Shown: in pieces, positions 34,837 through 42,672 of the stretch
How the letters are laid out: each line of letters begins with the position of its first letter
How positions within the stretch are numbered: position 1 is the first letter of the stretch
From: Candidatus Babelota bacterium
Lineage (GTDB): Bacteria > Babelota > Babeliae > Babelales > Babelaceae
Assembly (NCBI GenBank): GCA_023379005.1
Contig: JAMCTG010000005.1
Coordinates: 617,315-681,314, forward strand
DNA: 64,000 bases
Direction: 5' to 3'
Program-made: the position numbers and the translations under genes
The notes under the pieces: generated by a model
Databases searched by the model: none
What the model was told of the DNA's origin: nothing
Seen by the model: the letters and a program-made list of their open reading frames with translations, nothing else

Positions 34837-36195
34837 TTATTGAAAAAATAACTGGCTGATTGTGCAAAATATAAATAAACCAATCACATCCATGAATGTT
34901 GCCAAAAATGGACCTGCTGAAAGTGCAGGGTCTAATTTGAATCTTTTTAAAAATAGCGGGATGCAACTGCCAAGCATTACCGAAACAAGAACAATTACAG
35001 ACAATGAAGAACTTACAATAAAACTTGATAAAATGTTGCCGTGCATTAAGTATGTTCTTGCAAACGAAAATATTCCAAGAGTTAATGCAATAAATACTGC
35101 CATTGTAAATTCACGCAATAAAAACCTGTACATATTAGTTTCATTAATTTCGCCAGAGGCAAGACCAGTAATTACAATTGCAGAAGTTTGGCTACTCGTG
35201 TTACCGCCAGTACTTGTAAGCATTGTTATAAAACTAACAAGACTGAATCCGACTAAGACTGCTTCATAACTTTTAATAATTAAGCTTGAAAGTGATTGCG
35301 CAATTAAAAGAATTAATAAAATAGAGCTACGCTGAAAAAAAAGTTTGAAAAATGGAGTTTCAAAATATGTTTCTTTAATATTTGCCAACGCAGACATGTG
35401 ATATACGTCTTCTGCAGCTTCTTCTTCAATAATGTCTACAAGAGTGTCACTTGGAATCACGCCCAGGAAATTATTATCTTTATCAACAACAGGAACTGTC
35501 ATGAGTTTATAATGAAGCATGTTCTGTGCTACAATTTCTTTATCTTCATCTGCATCAACTACAAGAACATTTTTTCTTAAAATAGAAGAAATTCTTTCTT
35601 TTGGATTTTTAAGTACAAGATCTTCTAATCCTATGTGGCCTACTAATTCATTGTCTTGATTTGTTACATAAATTTGCTGATGTACTTCGCGTCTTGGCTG
35701 AATTCTTTGCAAGATTTGTATACTTTTTTCTATTGTAAAATCTTGAATTAAAGTTACAACATCAGTATCCATAATTCCGCCTGCAGAATCTGGATTAAAT
35801 CTTAAAAGAGATAAAACTAAATCTCGATCTTTTTTGTGTAATAATTTTAAATATTTTTTTAATTCTTCATCTGAAAGTTCATCAAGAAAATCTGTCAGTT
35901 CATCTAAGGGCAAATTACTTAACAAGTATCCACGATCTTCATCAGACAAAAAAGAAAGACAAAATACTTTCATTGGATTTGAAAGATATTCGAAAACATT
36001 AATTTTTAAGTTTTGAGGTAAATTTGTAAAAATTGTCTTTGAATATTCCTTATTTATATTTGATAAAAGTTCAGCTATATCTGCCGGATGTGAAGTTAAT
36101 AATTGCTGCCATAATTTGATGCCTAGATCTGTTTTTTGATTAACTACTTCATCGATATGCTCTATAAGTGTTTCAAAAAATTCTTGAATTGTCAT
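34837..36195 (-). CDS. mgtE: MgtE magnesium transporter
   Basis: A 452-residue protein with the standard MgtE layout: an N-terminal superhelical Mg-sensing domain (SHPADIAELLSNI, then NLPLDELTDFLDELSDEEL), paired CBS domains (about residues 130-255) and five C-terminal membrane helices with the Mg-site region GLASGEI and a final DPALSAGPFLATFMDVIG (conserved Asp). It imports Mg2+ and is gated by cytosolic Mg2+. A single gene. Confidence 0.95.
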   Translation of the reverse strand: MTIQEFFETLIEHIDEVVNQKTDLGIKLWQQLLTSHPADIAELLSNINKEYSKTIFTNLPQNLKINVFEYLSNPMKVFCLSFLSDEDRGYLLSNLPLDELTDFLDELSDEELKKYLKLLHKKDRDLVLSLLRFNPDSAGGIMDTDVVTLIQDFTIEKSIQILQRIQPRREVHQQIYVTNQDNELVGHIGLEDLVLKNPKERISSILRKNVLVVDADEDKEIVAQNMLHYKLMTVPVVDKDNNFLGVIPSDTLVDIIEEEAAEDVYHMSALANIKETYFETPFFKLFFQRSSILLILLIAQSLSSLIIKSYEAVLVGFSLVSFITMLTSTGGNTSSQTSAIVITGLASGEINETNMYRFLLREFTMAVFIALTLGIFSFARTYLMHGNILSSFIVSSSLSVIVLVSVMLGSCIPLFLKRFKLDPALSAGPFLATFMDVIGLFIFCTISQLFFQ

Positions 36196-36349
36196 AAGTT
36201 ATGACCCTATTTTTAAGAGATCTTTTTGTTAAAAATAACCTAATAATTTCAGATTGTCCATTTGACTTAAGCCCAATATTCGCTTATCCTTATATTAGAA
36301 GCAAATTCGTGAAAAATCTTCACCATTTGCAATAAAAAATAGGTGTCAA

Positions 36350-37303
36350 ATGGAGAATAAATCTTTAATCTTACCTGGAACTAAAACGTCAATTATTGTT
36401 GAGAATATAATAACAGCTCCAAGAATTGATATATTTTTAGTGCAAAAATTTCCTGGTATGTCCAGAAGCTTTTTCCAAAAGTTAATTGATGATCAAAATA
36501 TCGAACTTAATGGAAAAAAGGTAACTAAAAGTAGCACGCCTATCAAAGAAAATGACCAAATTTATATCGAAATGCCAGAAACTCAATATTCTTCTGACAA
36601 AGTAGATTGTACGAATTTAGGTGTTGAACTTATTCATGAAAATCAACATTTTTTAATAGTCTATAAGCCGGCTGGTTTAATTGTTCATACTCCAAATGAA
36701 GATAGTAAAATGCCAACATTAGTTGATTGGATTCAATACTATTTTAGCGAAATTTCAGCTGTTGGTTCTAAAGACAGACCAGGCATTGTTCATAGATTAG
36801 ATAAAGACACTTCAGGCTTAGTAATTATTGCAAGAAATGATTATACTCATAATGTCTTTAGTAAATTATTCAAAGACAGACAAGTAAAGAAAACATACTA
36901 TGCAATTGCGCACGGTCATCCAGAAAAATCTGGCACAATAGATTTTAGTATTATTCGTCATCCAGTTTTGCGAAATAAAATGATGCATGTAATAGGGCAA
37001 GGCAGAGATGCTATAACTCGTTACAAAGTTGAAAAATATTTTTCAATTGGTGACAAAAACTTTTCATTAATCAAATTAAATCCTGTCACTGGCAGAACTC
37101 ACCAAATTAGAGTGCATTTGGCTGCAATTGGAAATCCAATTTTGGCTGATGCTGTTTATGGTGAATCTTCTAAATTAATTTCAAGACAAGCATTGCATGC
37201 TCATAGTTTGGAATTTGAATTCGAAGGACAAAAATTCAATTTCACAAAAGAACTGCCTGCAGACATGCAAGCTGTGATTCAAAAAGCCCAAAATATAATT
37301 TAA
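36350..37303 (+). CDS. rluD: Large-subunit rRNA pseudouridine synthase, RluD-like
   Basis: A 317-residue protein: an N-terminal S4-like domain (RIDIFLVQKF...LIDDQNIELNGKKV), then the RsuA/RluA catalytic domain with LIVYKPAGLIVH, GIVHRLDKDTSGL (catalytic Asp) and PVTGRTHQIRVHLA. The length and arrangement match RluD, which makes pseudouridines in helix 69 of 23S rRNA. RluC cannot be excluded. Confidence 0.92.
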   Translation: MENKSLILPGTKTSIIVENIITAPRIDIFLVQKFPGMSRSFFQKLIDDQNIELNGKKVTKSSTPIKENDQIYIEMPETQYSSDKVDCTNLGVELIHENQHFLIVYKPAGLIVHTPNEDSKMPTLVDWIQYYFSEISAVGSKDRPGIVHRLDKDTSGLVIIARNDYTHNVFSKLFKDRQVKKTYYAIAHGHPEKSGTIDFSIIRHPVLRNKMMHVIGQGRDAITRYKVEKYFSIGDKNFSLIKLNPVTGRTHQIRVHLAAIGNPILADAVYGESSKLISRQALHAHSLEFEFEGQKFNFTKELPADMQAVIQKAQNII

Positions 37304-37336
37304 AATATAAACATGTTTTAAATTATTAGGGATCAT

Positions 37337-37613
37337 ATGTTAAAAAAATTATTAATGTTTATTTTAATATCAAATGTGTTTTCTATGCAAAATGCAAATT
37401 ATACTGCTGACGATTTCATGGAAGCTAGTAAAAAAAGGCGATGTAGAAAAAATTACTCAAATAATCAACTCAGGAATTGATATAAACATTGAAGATAAAG
37501 GAGGCTGGACAGCACTTCATTGGGCTGCATTTTACTGTCATTATAATGTTGTAAAAGCATTAATTGAAGCAGGTGCTGATATAGACAAAATATCTGAATT
37601 AATAATTGATTAA
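37337..37613 (+). pseudogene. Frameshifted ankyrin-repeat gene
   Basis: The ATG at 37337 starts a signal peptide (MLKKLLMFILISNVFSMQN) and a first ankyrin helix (FMEASKK), but the frame breaks at a run of seven A (37430-37436). With six A the protein continues as KKGDVEKITQIINSGIDIN... TALHWAAFYCHYNVVKALIEAGADI to the stop at 37613. It is related to the gene at 40257 (ALIEASKKGEAGKIEEIIQSG) and is the first, damaged member of the ankyrin array. Confidence 0.75.
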
Positions 37614-37621
37614 AAAAATTT

Positions 37622-37652
37622 AAAATCCTCAGACAAAGAATCTGGGGATTTT
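37622..37652. terminator. Bidirectional terminator-like hairpin
   Basis: Stem AAAATCCTCAGA (37622-37633) with TCTGGGGATTTT (37641-37652), one G-T pair. It lies between the end of the ankyrin remnant and the convergent gene at 37693. On the minus strand it is followed after a few bases by TTTTTTT. Its TCTGGGGATT arm recurs in the hairpin at 48518-48543. Confidence 0.55.
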
Positions 37653-37692
37653 AAATGAAAAAAATTATTTTTAAATAAATATTTAATTTTTT

Positions 37693-38397
37693 CTAATAAC
37701 GTCTTGTAATAAGATTAGATGTTGCTATTGAACGCGTTGCTGCTGCTTGTTCTTTAGCAGCTAGTGCGGCTTCTCGTGCTGTGTCTATTTCTTCTTGTTC
37801 CTTAAGTTGTCTCATGAAGTCAGGTTGCTTTTTCAATACTAGAATAAGCTTAGACAATATTAACTCAAATGTTTTAGCATCTTGTAAAAGTTGATCTGTA
37901 AGAGAATAGTTTGGATCATCTAAGTCTAGATCAGGTTTTGCTGCGTTGATAAGCTGCTGGGCAGTTTCTATGTTATTTTGTAACTTAATGAAATTATAAA
38001 AAGCAGCGGCTAATGGTCTTACCGATTTGATAAAATATATATTAATGTCATCAATAAATTCTTGGTCTGAACTAAAGGTAGTTTTTACAAAATTATTATT
38101 ACTAACTTCTTTTAATTTTGTTTGAGCTTCATCTAAGCGAGCTTTTGGAGTACAACTTTGGGCTGACATGTGGGTAATAGCAGCAATACTTGCGCCAAGA
38201 GTAATCGATAAAAATAGTGCAATATTTTTATCTGGAATAAAGCTGAACTGATCTCTCTCTTGAGTGTAAGATCTATAAACATTAGCCAATGCTAAACCAC
38301 CAACGCCAATAGTGATTCCTGTAGCTGTAGCAGGACGAATTGCCAACGAATCATGTATTGAGATGCTTAGTAAGCATATCAAAATAAATTTTTTCAT
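37693..38397 (-). CDS. Secreted/membrane hypothetical protein with helical C-terminus
   Basis: A 234-residue protein with a signal peptide (residues 1-19), a Gly-rich membrane-like segment (TATGITIGVGGLALANVY), another hydrophobic stretch (NIALFLSITLGASIAAI) and a helical C-terminal half with an Ala/Glu-rich end (EIDTAREAALAAKEQAAATR). No known family. Convergent with the ankyrin remnant across a terminator. Confidence 0.6.
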   Translation of the reverse strand: MKKFILICLLSISIHDSLAIRPATATGITIGVGGLALANVYRSYTQERDQFSFIPDKNIALFLSITLGASIAAITHMSAQSCTPKARLDEAQTKLKEVSNNNFVKTTFSSDQEFIDDINIYFIKSVRPLAAAFYNFIKLQNNIETAQQLINAAKPDLDLDDPNYSLTDQLLQDAKTFELILSKLILVLKKQPDFMRQLKEQEEIDTAREAALAAKEQAAATRSIATSNLITRRY

Positions 38398-38606
38398 GCA
38401 CTTTACCTTGTTTTATAAAATTGCTGATTGTTACTGATAATTATTCAGAATACTATATTAAAAATTTCGTTGCAAGCCAGCATAAGCTAATAAATATAAT
38501 CATAAGATAAAAATCTGGGGATTTTTTATTGTAATAGAACTTTCTTATTTGTTGTGTTATTCTTTGACGCAATTTTCAAATACAATCTAGTTGGGGAGCA
38601 CAAAAA

Positions 38607-39272
38607 ATGATAAATAAAATTTTTTTTATAGCTATTGTTTCAATAAATTTATTTGCGATGGAACAACGTTCTATTAACATTGGCAAATATCATTGTAGTA
38701 TAACATCTGATTCGCAATCGATGGAAAGTGAATCTGATGATAAAGTTAAACCAGGTTCGTTAGAAAAAAAACTTTTTGAAGTTGTCTATAGTGGTGACTC
38801 TGAAAAAGTAAAAGCATTAATTAGAGCCGGGGTCAATGTTAACTCACGAGCTCAAGATGGAGAAACTGCTCTTTTTACTGCATGTAAATATGGCTTTAAA
38901 AAAATTGTTAAAATATTACTAGCATCAGGTGCTGATCCTAATATTGATAATGAATATACTAGTCCAATTCATGAAGCATGCTTTAATTGTTATCCAGAAA
39001 TAGTAAAACTTTTAATAAAAGCAGGTGCTGATGTTAATTTAAAACCTGCAAAATTACAGTTAATTCCTCTTAGAGTTGTAGGTTTTCGTCCATTCAATTC
39101 ATGGTTACGACCAATTTATGAAAAGGAACATAGGAAATTGGCCAAATTGTTAATTGATAATTTTGCTGATATTTGTGATCAAGAAGCTATGATTAAATTA
39201 TGTCAGAGTGATGATTATCAAAATAAAATAGAATTAATTGAGTTTTCAATAAGAAAAAAGTTTGGGAAATAA
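38607..39272 (+). CDS. Secreted ankyrin-repeat protein (plus-strand array)
   Basis: A 221-residue protein with a signal peptide ending NLFA then Met-Glu (residues 1-17). After a 40-residue linker there are at least three ankyrin repeats: KLFEVVYSGDSEKVKALIRAGVNVNS, TALFTACKYGFKKIVKILLASGADPN and SPIHEACFNCYPEIVKLLIKAGADVN, then a degenerate fourth. It resembles 40612-41235, including the ACFNCYPE/ACDKCDLE repeat, so the two are duplicates. Confidence 0.85.
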   Translation: MINKIFFIAIVSINLFAMEQRSINIGKYHCSITSDSQSMESESDDKVKPGSLEKKLFEVVYSGDSEKVKALIRAGVNVNSRAQDGETALFTACKYGFKKIVKILLASGADPNIDNEYTSPIHEACFNCYPEIVKLLIKAGADVNLKPAKLQLIPLRVVGFRPFNSWLRPIYEKEHRKLAKLLIDNFADICDQEAMIKLCQSDDYQNKIELIEFSIRKKFGK

Positions 39273-39290
39273 AAAATAACCGGAATTAAT

Positions 39291-39635
39291 ATGTTTAAAA
39301 ATTTTTATTTATTATTTTTTGTATTTTTATCTAATTTATTTGCAATGGATTTTACAAAGGAGTTAATGCAGTCTGCTAAGAATGGAAACATTGAAAAAAT
39401 ACAAAAAATTCTTATGTCAGGTTTTGATATTAATACTCGAGATCCAAATAATAGACATACTGCTTTAATTTGGGCAGCTAGAAAAGGATATAAAGATATT
39501 GTAGAGTTGCTGTTAAATGAAGGTGCTGATATTAATGCAACAACTAATTTAGGAATGACAGCTCTTGCTTGGGCAAAAATTTATGAACAAAAAGAAATTG
39601 TTGAATTCTTAAGAAATAGAGGCGCAATAGAATGA
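39291..39635 (+). CDS. Small secreted ankyrin-repeat protein
   Basis: A 114-residue protein: a signal peptide ending NLFA then Met-Asp, then about three ankyrin repeats (ELMQSAKNGNIEKIQKILMSGFDIN, TALIWAARKGYKDIVELLLNEGADIN, TALAWAKIYEQKEIVEFLRNRGA). It is a compact array with N- and C-caps. The stop overlaps the next start by 4 bp. Confidence 0.85.
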   Translation: MFKNFYLLFFVFLSNLFAMDFTKELMQSAKNGNIEKIQKILMSGFDINTRDPNNRHTALIWAARKGYKDIVELLLNEGADINATTNLGMTALAWAKIYEQKEIVEFLRNRGAIE

Positions 39636-40231
39636 TTAGAAAATTTATTAATTTAATATTTTTTGTTGTAATAATTCAGCCATGGCTTTTAACTACGCAA
39701 GATGATATTTTACAAATCTGGTCCACAAAGATCGATTCCTCCAGCGAAATTTTAACGAGCCCGGAAAATTGTAGAGGAAAGATTATGTTGACAGATTGGT
39801 CAGATCAAGAGACAAATCCGTCAAATTTGATGGACAGCTCAGAGGCAATCTTTTTGCATCATCTTATAAACGATGATTTGGAAACTGTTAAAATATTTTT
39901 AAAAAATAAAATTAATCCTAATCTGAGAGATTTTTCTCAAAATACCCCTCTTATTTTAGTAATGAAATACGATTTAGAAAATGCTGTAAAACTTACAAAA
40001 TTATTATTAAAAGCAGGCGCAAATCCAGATTTAAGAGATTCAATTAACATGACTCCATTAATGTATGCTTCTTATTTTGGAAGAAGTAAAAAAATTATTA
40101 AAATGTTAATTAAAGATGATGCTAGGCTTAATTTAAAAAATAACTATGGACATAGAGCTATTGATTTTGCACAGCGTTTTGGATATAAAAAAATTGTAAA
40201 ATTATTAATTGCTTCGGGCGCAGAAAAATGA
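39632..40231 (+). CDS. Secreted ankyrin-repeat protein
   Basis: A 199-residue protein; its ATG overlaps the previous stop. The N-terminus is hydrophobic (FINLIFFVVIIQPWLL), a signal peptide or anchor without the Ala-Met-Glu junction of its neighbours. A linker of about 50 residues precedes repeats: FLHHLINDDLETVKIFLKNKINPN, TPLILVMKYDLENAVKLTKLLLKAGANPD, TPLMYASYFGRSKKIIKMLIKDDARLN and AIDFAQRFGYKKIVKLLIASGAEK. Confidence 0.82.
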   Translation: MIRKFINLIFFVVIIQPWLLTTQDDILQIWSTKIDSSSEILTSPENCRGKIMLTDWSDQETNPSNLMDSSEAIFLHHLINDDLETVKIFLKNKINPNLRDFSQNTPLILVMKYDLENAVKLTKLLLKAGANPDLRDSINMTPLMYASYFGRSKKIIKMLIKDDARLNLKNNYGHRAIDFAQRFGYKKIVKLLIASGAEK

Positions 40232-40256
40232 TTTTTAATAAAAAGAGAGTTTTAAA

Positions 40257-40622
40257 ATGATCAAGAAAATACTTTATATATTGTTATTCTCATTAAATTT
40301 GTCCGCAATGAGAACCGTCGAATATAGTATTCAAGCCCTAATTGAGGCTAGTAAAAAAGGTGAGGCAGGAAAAATAGAAGAAATAATTCAATCTGGTTAT
40401 GTAAATATTAACGTTCAAGATATCACAGGCCGCACAGCCTTAATGTGGGCGTCAAAATTTGGACATGTAAAAACTGTTACGCTATTACTTCATTCAGGTG
40501 CTGATGTTAATATAAAAGATAATTATGACTTTACGGCTCTGCGATTGGCAGAATTAAATGACCATGAAAAAATAATAGAACTTTTAAATCAAGCTAATGC
40601 GAGAAAAAAAAATGAATTTTAA
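40257..40622 (+). CDS. Small secreted ankyrin-repeat protein
   Basis: A 121-residue protein: a signal peptide ending NLSA then Met-Arg, then three ankyrin repeats (ALIEASKKGEAGKIEEIIQSGY, TALMWASKFGHVKTVTLLLHSGADVN, TALRLAELNDHEKIIELLNQA). It is the intact relative of the damaged gene at 37337. The stop overlaps the next gene's start by 11 bp. Confidence 0.85.
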   Translation: MIKKILYILLFSLNLSAMRTVEYSIQALIEASKKGEAGKIEEIIQSGYVNINVQDITGRTALMWASKFGHVKTVTLLLHSGADVNIKDNYDFTALRLAELNDHEKIIELLNQANARKKNEF

Positions 40623-41235
40623 AAAATTGTTTTATTTTATTTTTACAGCATCAAATATATTTGCGATGAATATATGTAAAAAAGTATTTGATCCAGAATT
40701 TGTGCCTTTTTACCCTAAAAAATATCCTCTATTTAATATTGCTGCAGGTTACAAAGGAAATGCTAAAAAAATTTTAAAATTAATAAGAAAAGGACATGAT
40801 GTTAATGCAATTAATAGATATGGTGAAACAGCCCTTTTTATAGCATGTAATCATGACAATAAAGAAATAGTTGAAGTATTACTAGAAAATGGCGCACATC
40901 CTGATATTTATTCCTTAAATGATGTTAGTCCAATCCACTTGGCATGTGATAAATGTGATTTAGAAATTGTTAAGTTATTAATTGAAGCTAATGCAAATTT
41001 AAATATAAAAATATGTCGAGATGAAATTACGCCTTTAATGGTTGTATGTGGATATTATAATCATTCAAAATTTTCAAAAGAAGAAATTCGTAAAGAAATA
41101 GTTGAATTGCTATTAACAGCTGGTGTTCAAGTTAATGAAAGAAATCTTCAGGGCCTCACTGCACTTGCAATTGCAAAACAAAATGGATATAAAAAGATTG
41201 TGAGGATATTAGAAATCAATGGAGCCCAGGAATAA
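40612..41235 (+). CDS. Secreted ankyrin-repeat protein
   Basis: A 207-residue protein from the ATG at 40612 (MNFKKLFYFIFTASNIFA then Met-Asn). The frame is open upstream to 40597, but the signal peptide fixes the start. Repeats: PLFNIAAGYKGNAKKILKLIRKGHDVN, TALFIACNHDNKEIVEVLLENGAHPD, SPIHLACDKCDLEIVKLLIEANANLN, a longer repeat with TPLMVVCGYYNHSK and TALAIAKQNGYKKIVRILEINGA. Confidence 0.85.
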   Translation: MNFKKLFYFIFTASNIFAMNICKKVFDPEFVPFYPKKYPLFNIAAGYKGNAKKILKLIRKGHDVNAINRYGETALFIACNHDNKEIVEVLLENGAHPDIYSLNDVSPIHLACDKCDLEIVKLLIEANANLNIKICRDEITPLMVVCGYYNHSKFSKEEIRKEIVELLLTAGVQVNERNLQGLTALAIAKQNGYKKIVRILEINGAQE

Positions 41236-41237
41236 TT

Positions 41238-41693
41238 ATGATAAAAAAGATATTTTGTTTGATAATTGTTTTTTCTTTCAATTTATTTGCAACAGGAGAT
41301 AACTCTGTTTTTTATGCATGTAAAGATGGAAAATTCAGCAAGGTAAAACAATTGGTTGACAGTTGTATTGATATAAATCTTAAAGACAAATATGGTAGAA
41401 CTCCTTTAATGTTGGCGAGTTACAAAGGTCACAGATTTATAGTTTCTTATCTTTTACAAAATGGGGCTAAAGTTAATGAAGTAGATAATTTTGGAGATTC
41501 TGCTTTAACTTTGGCAAGTGAAGGCCGTTATAGAATGGAAGAAAGTTATAGAAATATTGTTCAACAATTGTTAAAGGCGGGTGCTAATATTAAGCAACAA
41601 AATCTTGCAAATCAAACTGCTTTTTCTTATGCACAAAAAAATGGCCACCAAAAAATTGTAGAACTATTATCTAATTTTGCTGCGAATATCTAA
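41238..41693 (+). CDS. Secreted ankyrin-repeat protein (last of plus-strand array)
   Basis: A 151-residue protein: a signal peptide ending NLFA then Thr-Gly, then four repeats (SVFYACKDGKFSKVKQLVDSCIDIN, TPLMLASYKGHRFIVSYLLQNGAKVN, SALTLASEGRYRMEESYRNIVQQLLKAGANI, TAFSYAQKNGHQKIVELLSNFA). It starts 2 bp after the previous stop and overlaps the convergent lipase gene by 27 bp. Confidence 0.85.
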   Translation: MIKKIFCLIIVFSFNLFATGDNSVFYACKDGKFSKVKQLVDSCIDINLKDKYGRTPLMLASYKGHRFIVSYLLQNGAKVNEVDNFGDSALTLASEGRYRMEESYRNIVQQLLKAGANIKQQNLANQTAFSYAQKNGHQKIVELLSNFAANI

Positions 41694-42572
41694 AAGATAA
41701 ACACCTTTCTTTTTAGGCAATTGTTTTAAAAGACATTCTTGTTTTAAGTCATGCAATATTCCTGGCAATGCACTAGGTAATTTGCATCTTAAGAATCCTG
41801 TATGGGAAATTCCTCGACCATTAAATTTTACTTTAGCTTGAATTAAATTGTGAGAATGGGGAAATTTTCTACGTGAAAAAAGAGGCGTTGGGCAGTTACA
41901 AGTACATCTAGGAATATCACATTTAAATTTTAAATCATTTCTGCCTTGTGGAGCTAATATTGGAACGACATCATTTGAATAAATTGAATAAACTTGTTTG
42001 AAGATTTTGGACCCAGTATAATGCGCAGTTGAGAACTGAGCAGGAGTAGCAAGAAGAACTAATTCATCTATTACTAAATCATTATCATTGTTTTGTTTTG
42101 CAAGACAAGCCAAATTTAATGAAACAGTACCACCATGACTATGGCCCATAATTCTAATAAATGGTTTTTCACCATAAGTATTTTTATAGACTTCTATCAA
42201 TTCTTTTAATTGTTTATAAAAATGTTTTGAAGCCTCATATCTTTGTGTAGAACTTAAACTTCCCGACCATCCAAATAAATAAAAATCATCATAGTTAAAT
42301 TCTTTGTTATCTGCTCGATTTAATTGTTTTGCAAATTTTATAAAATTACATTCTTTTTTTGCAAAACTAATATGTTGTAAACCGAAATTTTCGAAATGGT
42401 AATTGGAAATGAATTTAAAACCATGTAGGAATATATTCACAATCTTAGGTTCCTGATCATTTTGTTTTTTCAGTTTTAAAATCCTAGGTTGTTTTAAGAA
42501 GTGTGTTTTTTTGCAACCGCTTAATACAACAATCAGTGCAATTAAAATATAATGTACATGATTATTTTTCAT
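41667..42572 (-). CDS. Lipoprotein lipase-like alpha/beta hydrolase
   Basis: A 301-residue protein with a lipoprotein signal peptide (LIVVLSGC, lipobox LSGC at about residues 17-20). Hydrolase features: NIFLHGFKF (oxyanion turn), nucleophile elbow GHSHGG (Ser near residue 146), and later Asp/His candidates. A Cys-rich segment CDIPRCTCNC lies in the last third. It would be anchored in an outer or inner membrane leaflet and cleave lipids or esters. The product may be targeted at host lipids. Confidence 0.78.
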   Translation of the reverse strand: MKNNHVHYILIALIVVLSGCKKTHFLKQPRILKLKKQNDQEPKIVNIFLHGFKFISNYHFENFGLQHISFAKKECNFIKFAKQLNRADNKEFNYDDFYLFGWSGSLSSTQRYEASKHFYKQLKELIEVYKNTYGEKPFIRIMGHSHGGTVSLNLACLAKQNNDNDLVIDELVLLATPAQFSTAHYTGSKIFKQVYSIYSNDVVPILAPQGRNDLKFKCDIPRCTCNCPTPLFSRRKFPHSHNLIQAKVKFNGRGISHTGFLRCKLPSALPGILHDLKQECLLKQLPKKKGVYLLDIRSKIR

Positions 42573-42672
42573 CCCAGTACCTTTTTTCTCGGCTATTAAT
42601 TACAATAGCCCTCTTTTTATTAATTCTAATGCTTTTTATATGGTGTTCACAAGGATTTGATCGTATTTATTA

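Noticed and set aside
37374..37613. Open frame starting MCFLCKMQ on the plus strand
   Set aside because: Its N-terminus is an out-of-frame reading of a signal peptide; the real gene starts at 37337 and is frameshifted.
37337..41693. CRISPR-like periodicity in the ankyrin array
   Set aside because: The periodicity is 99 bp coding repeats with divergent sequence, not identical short repeats with spacers.
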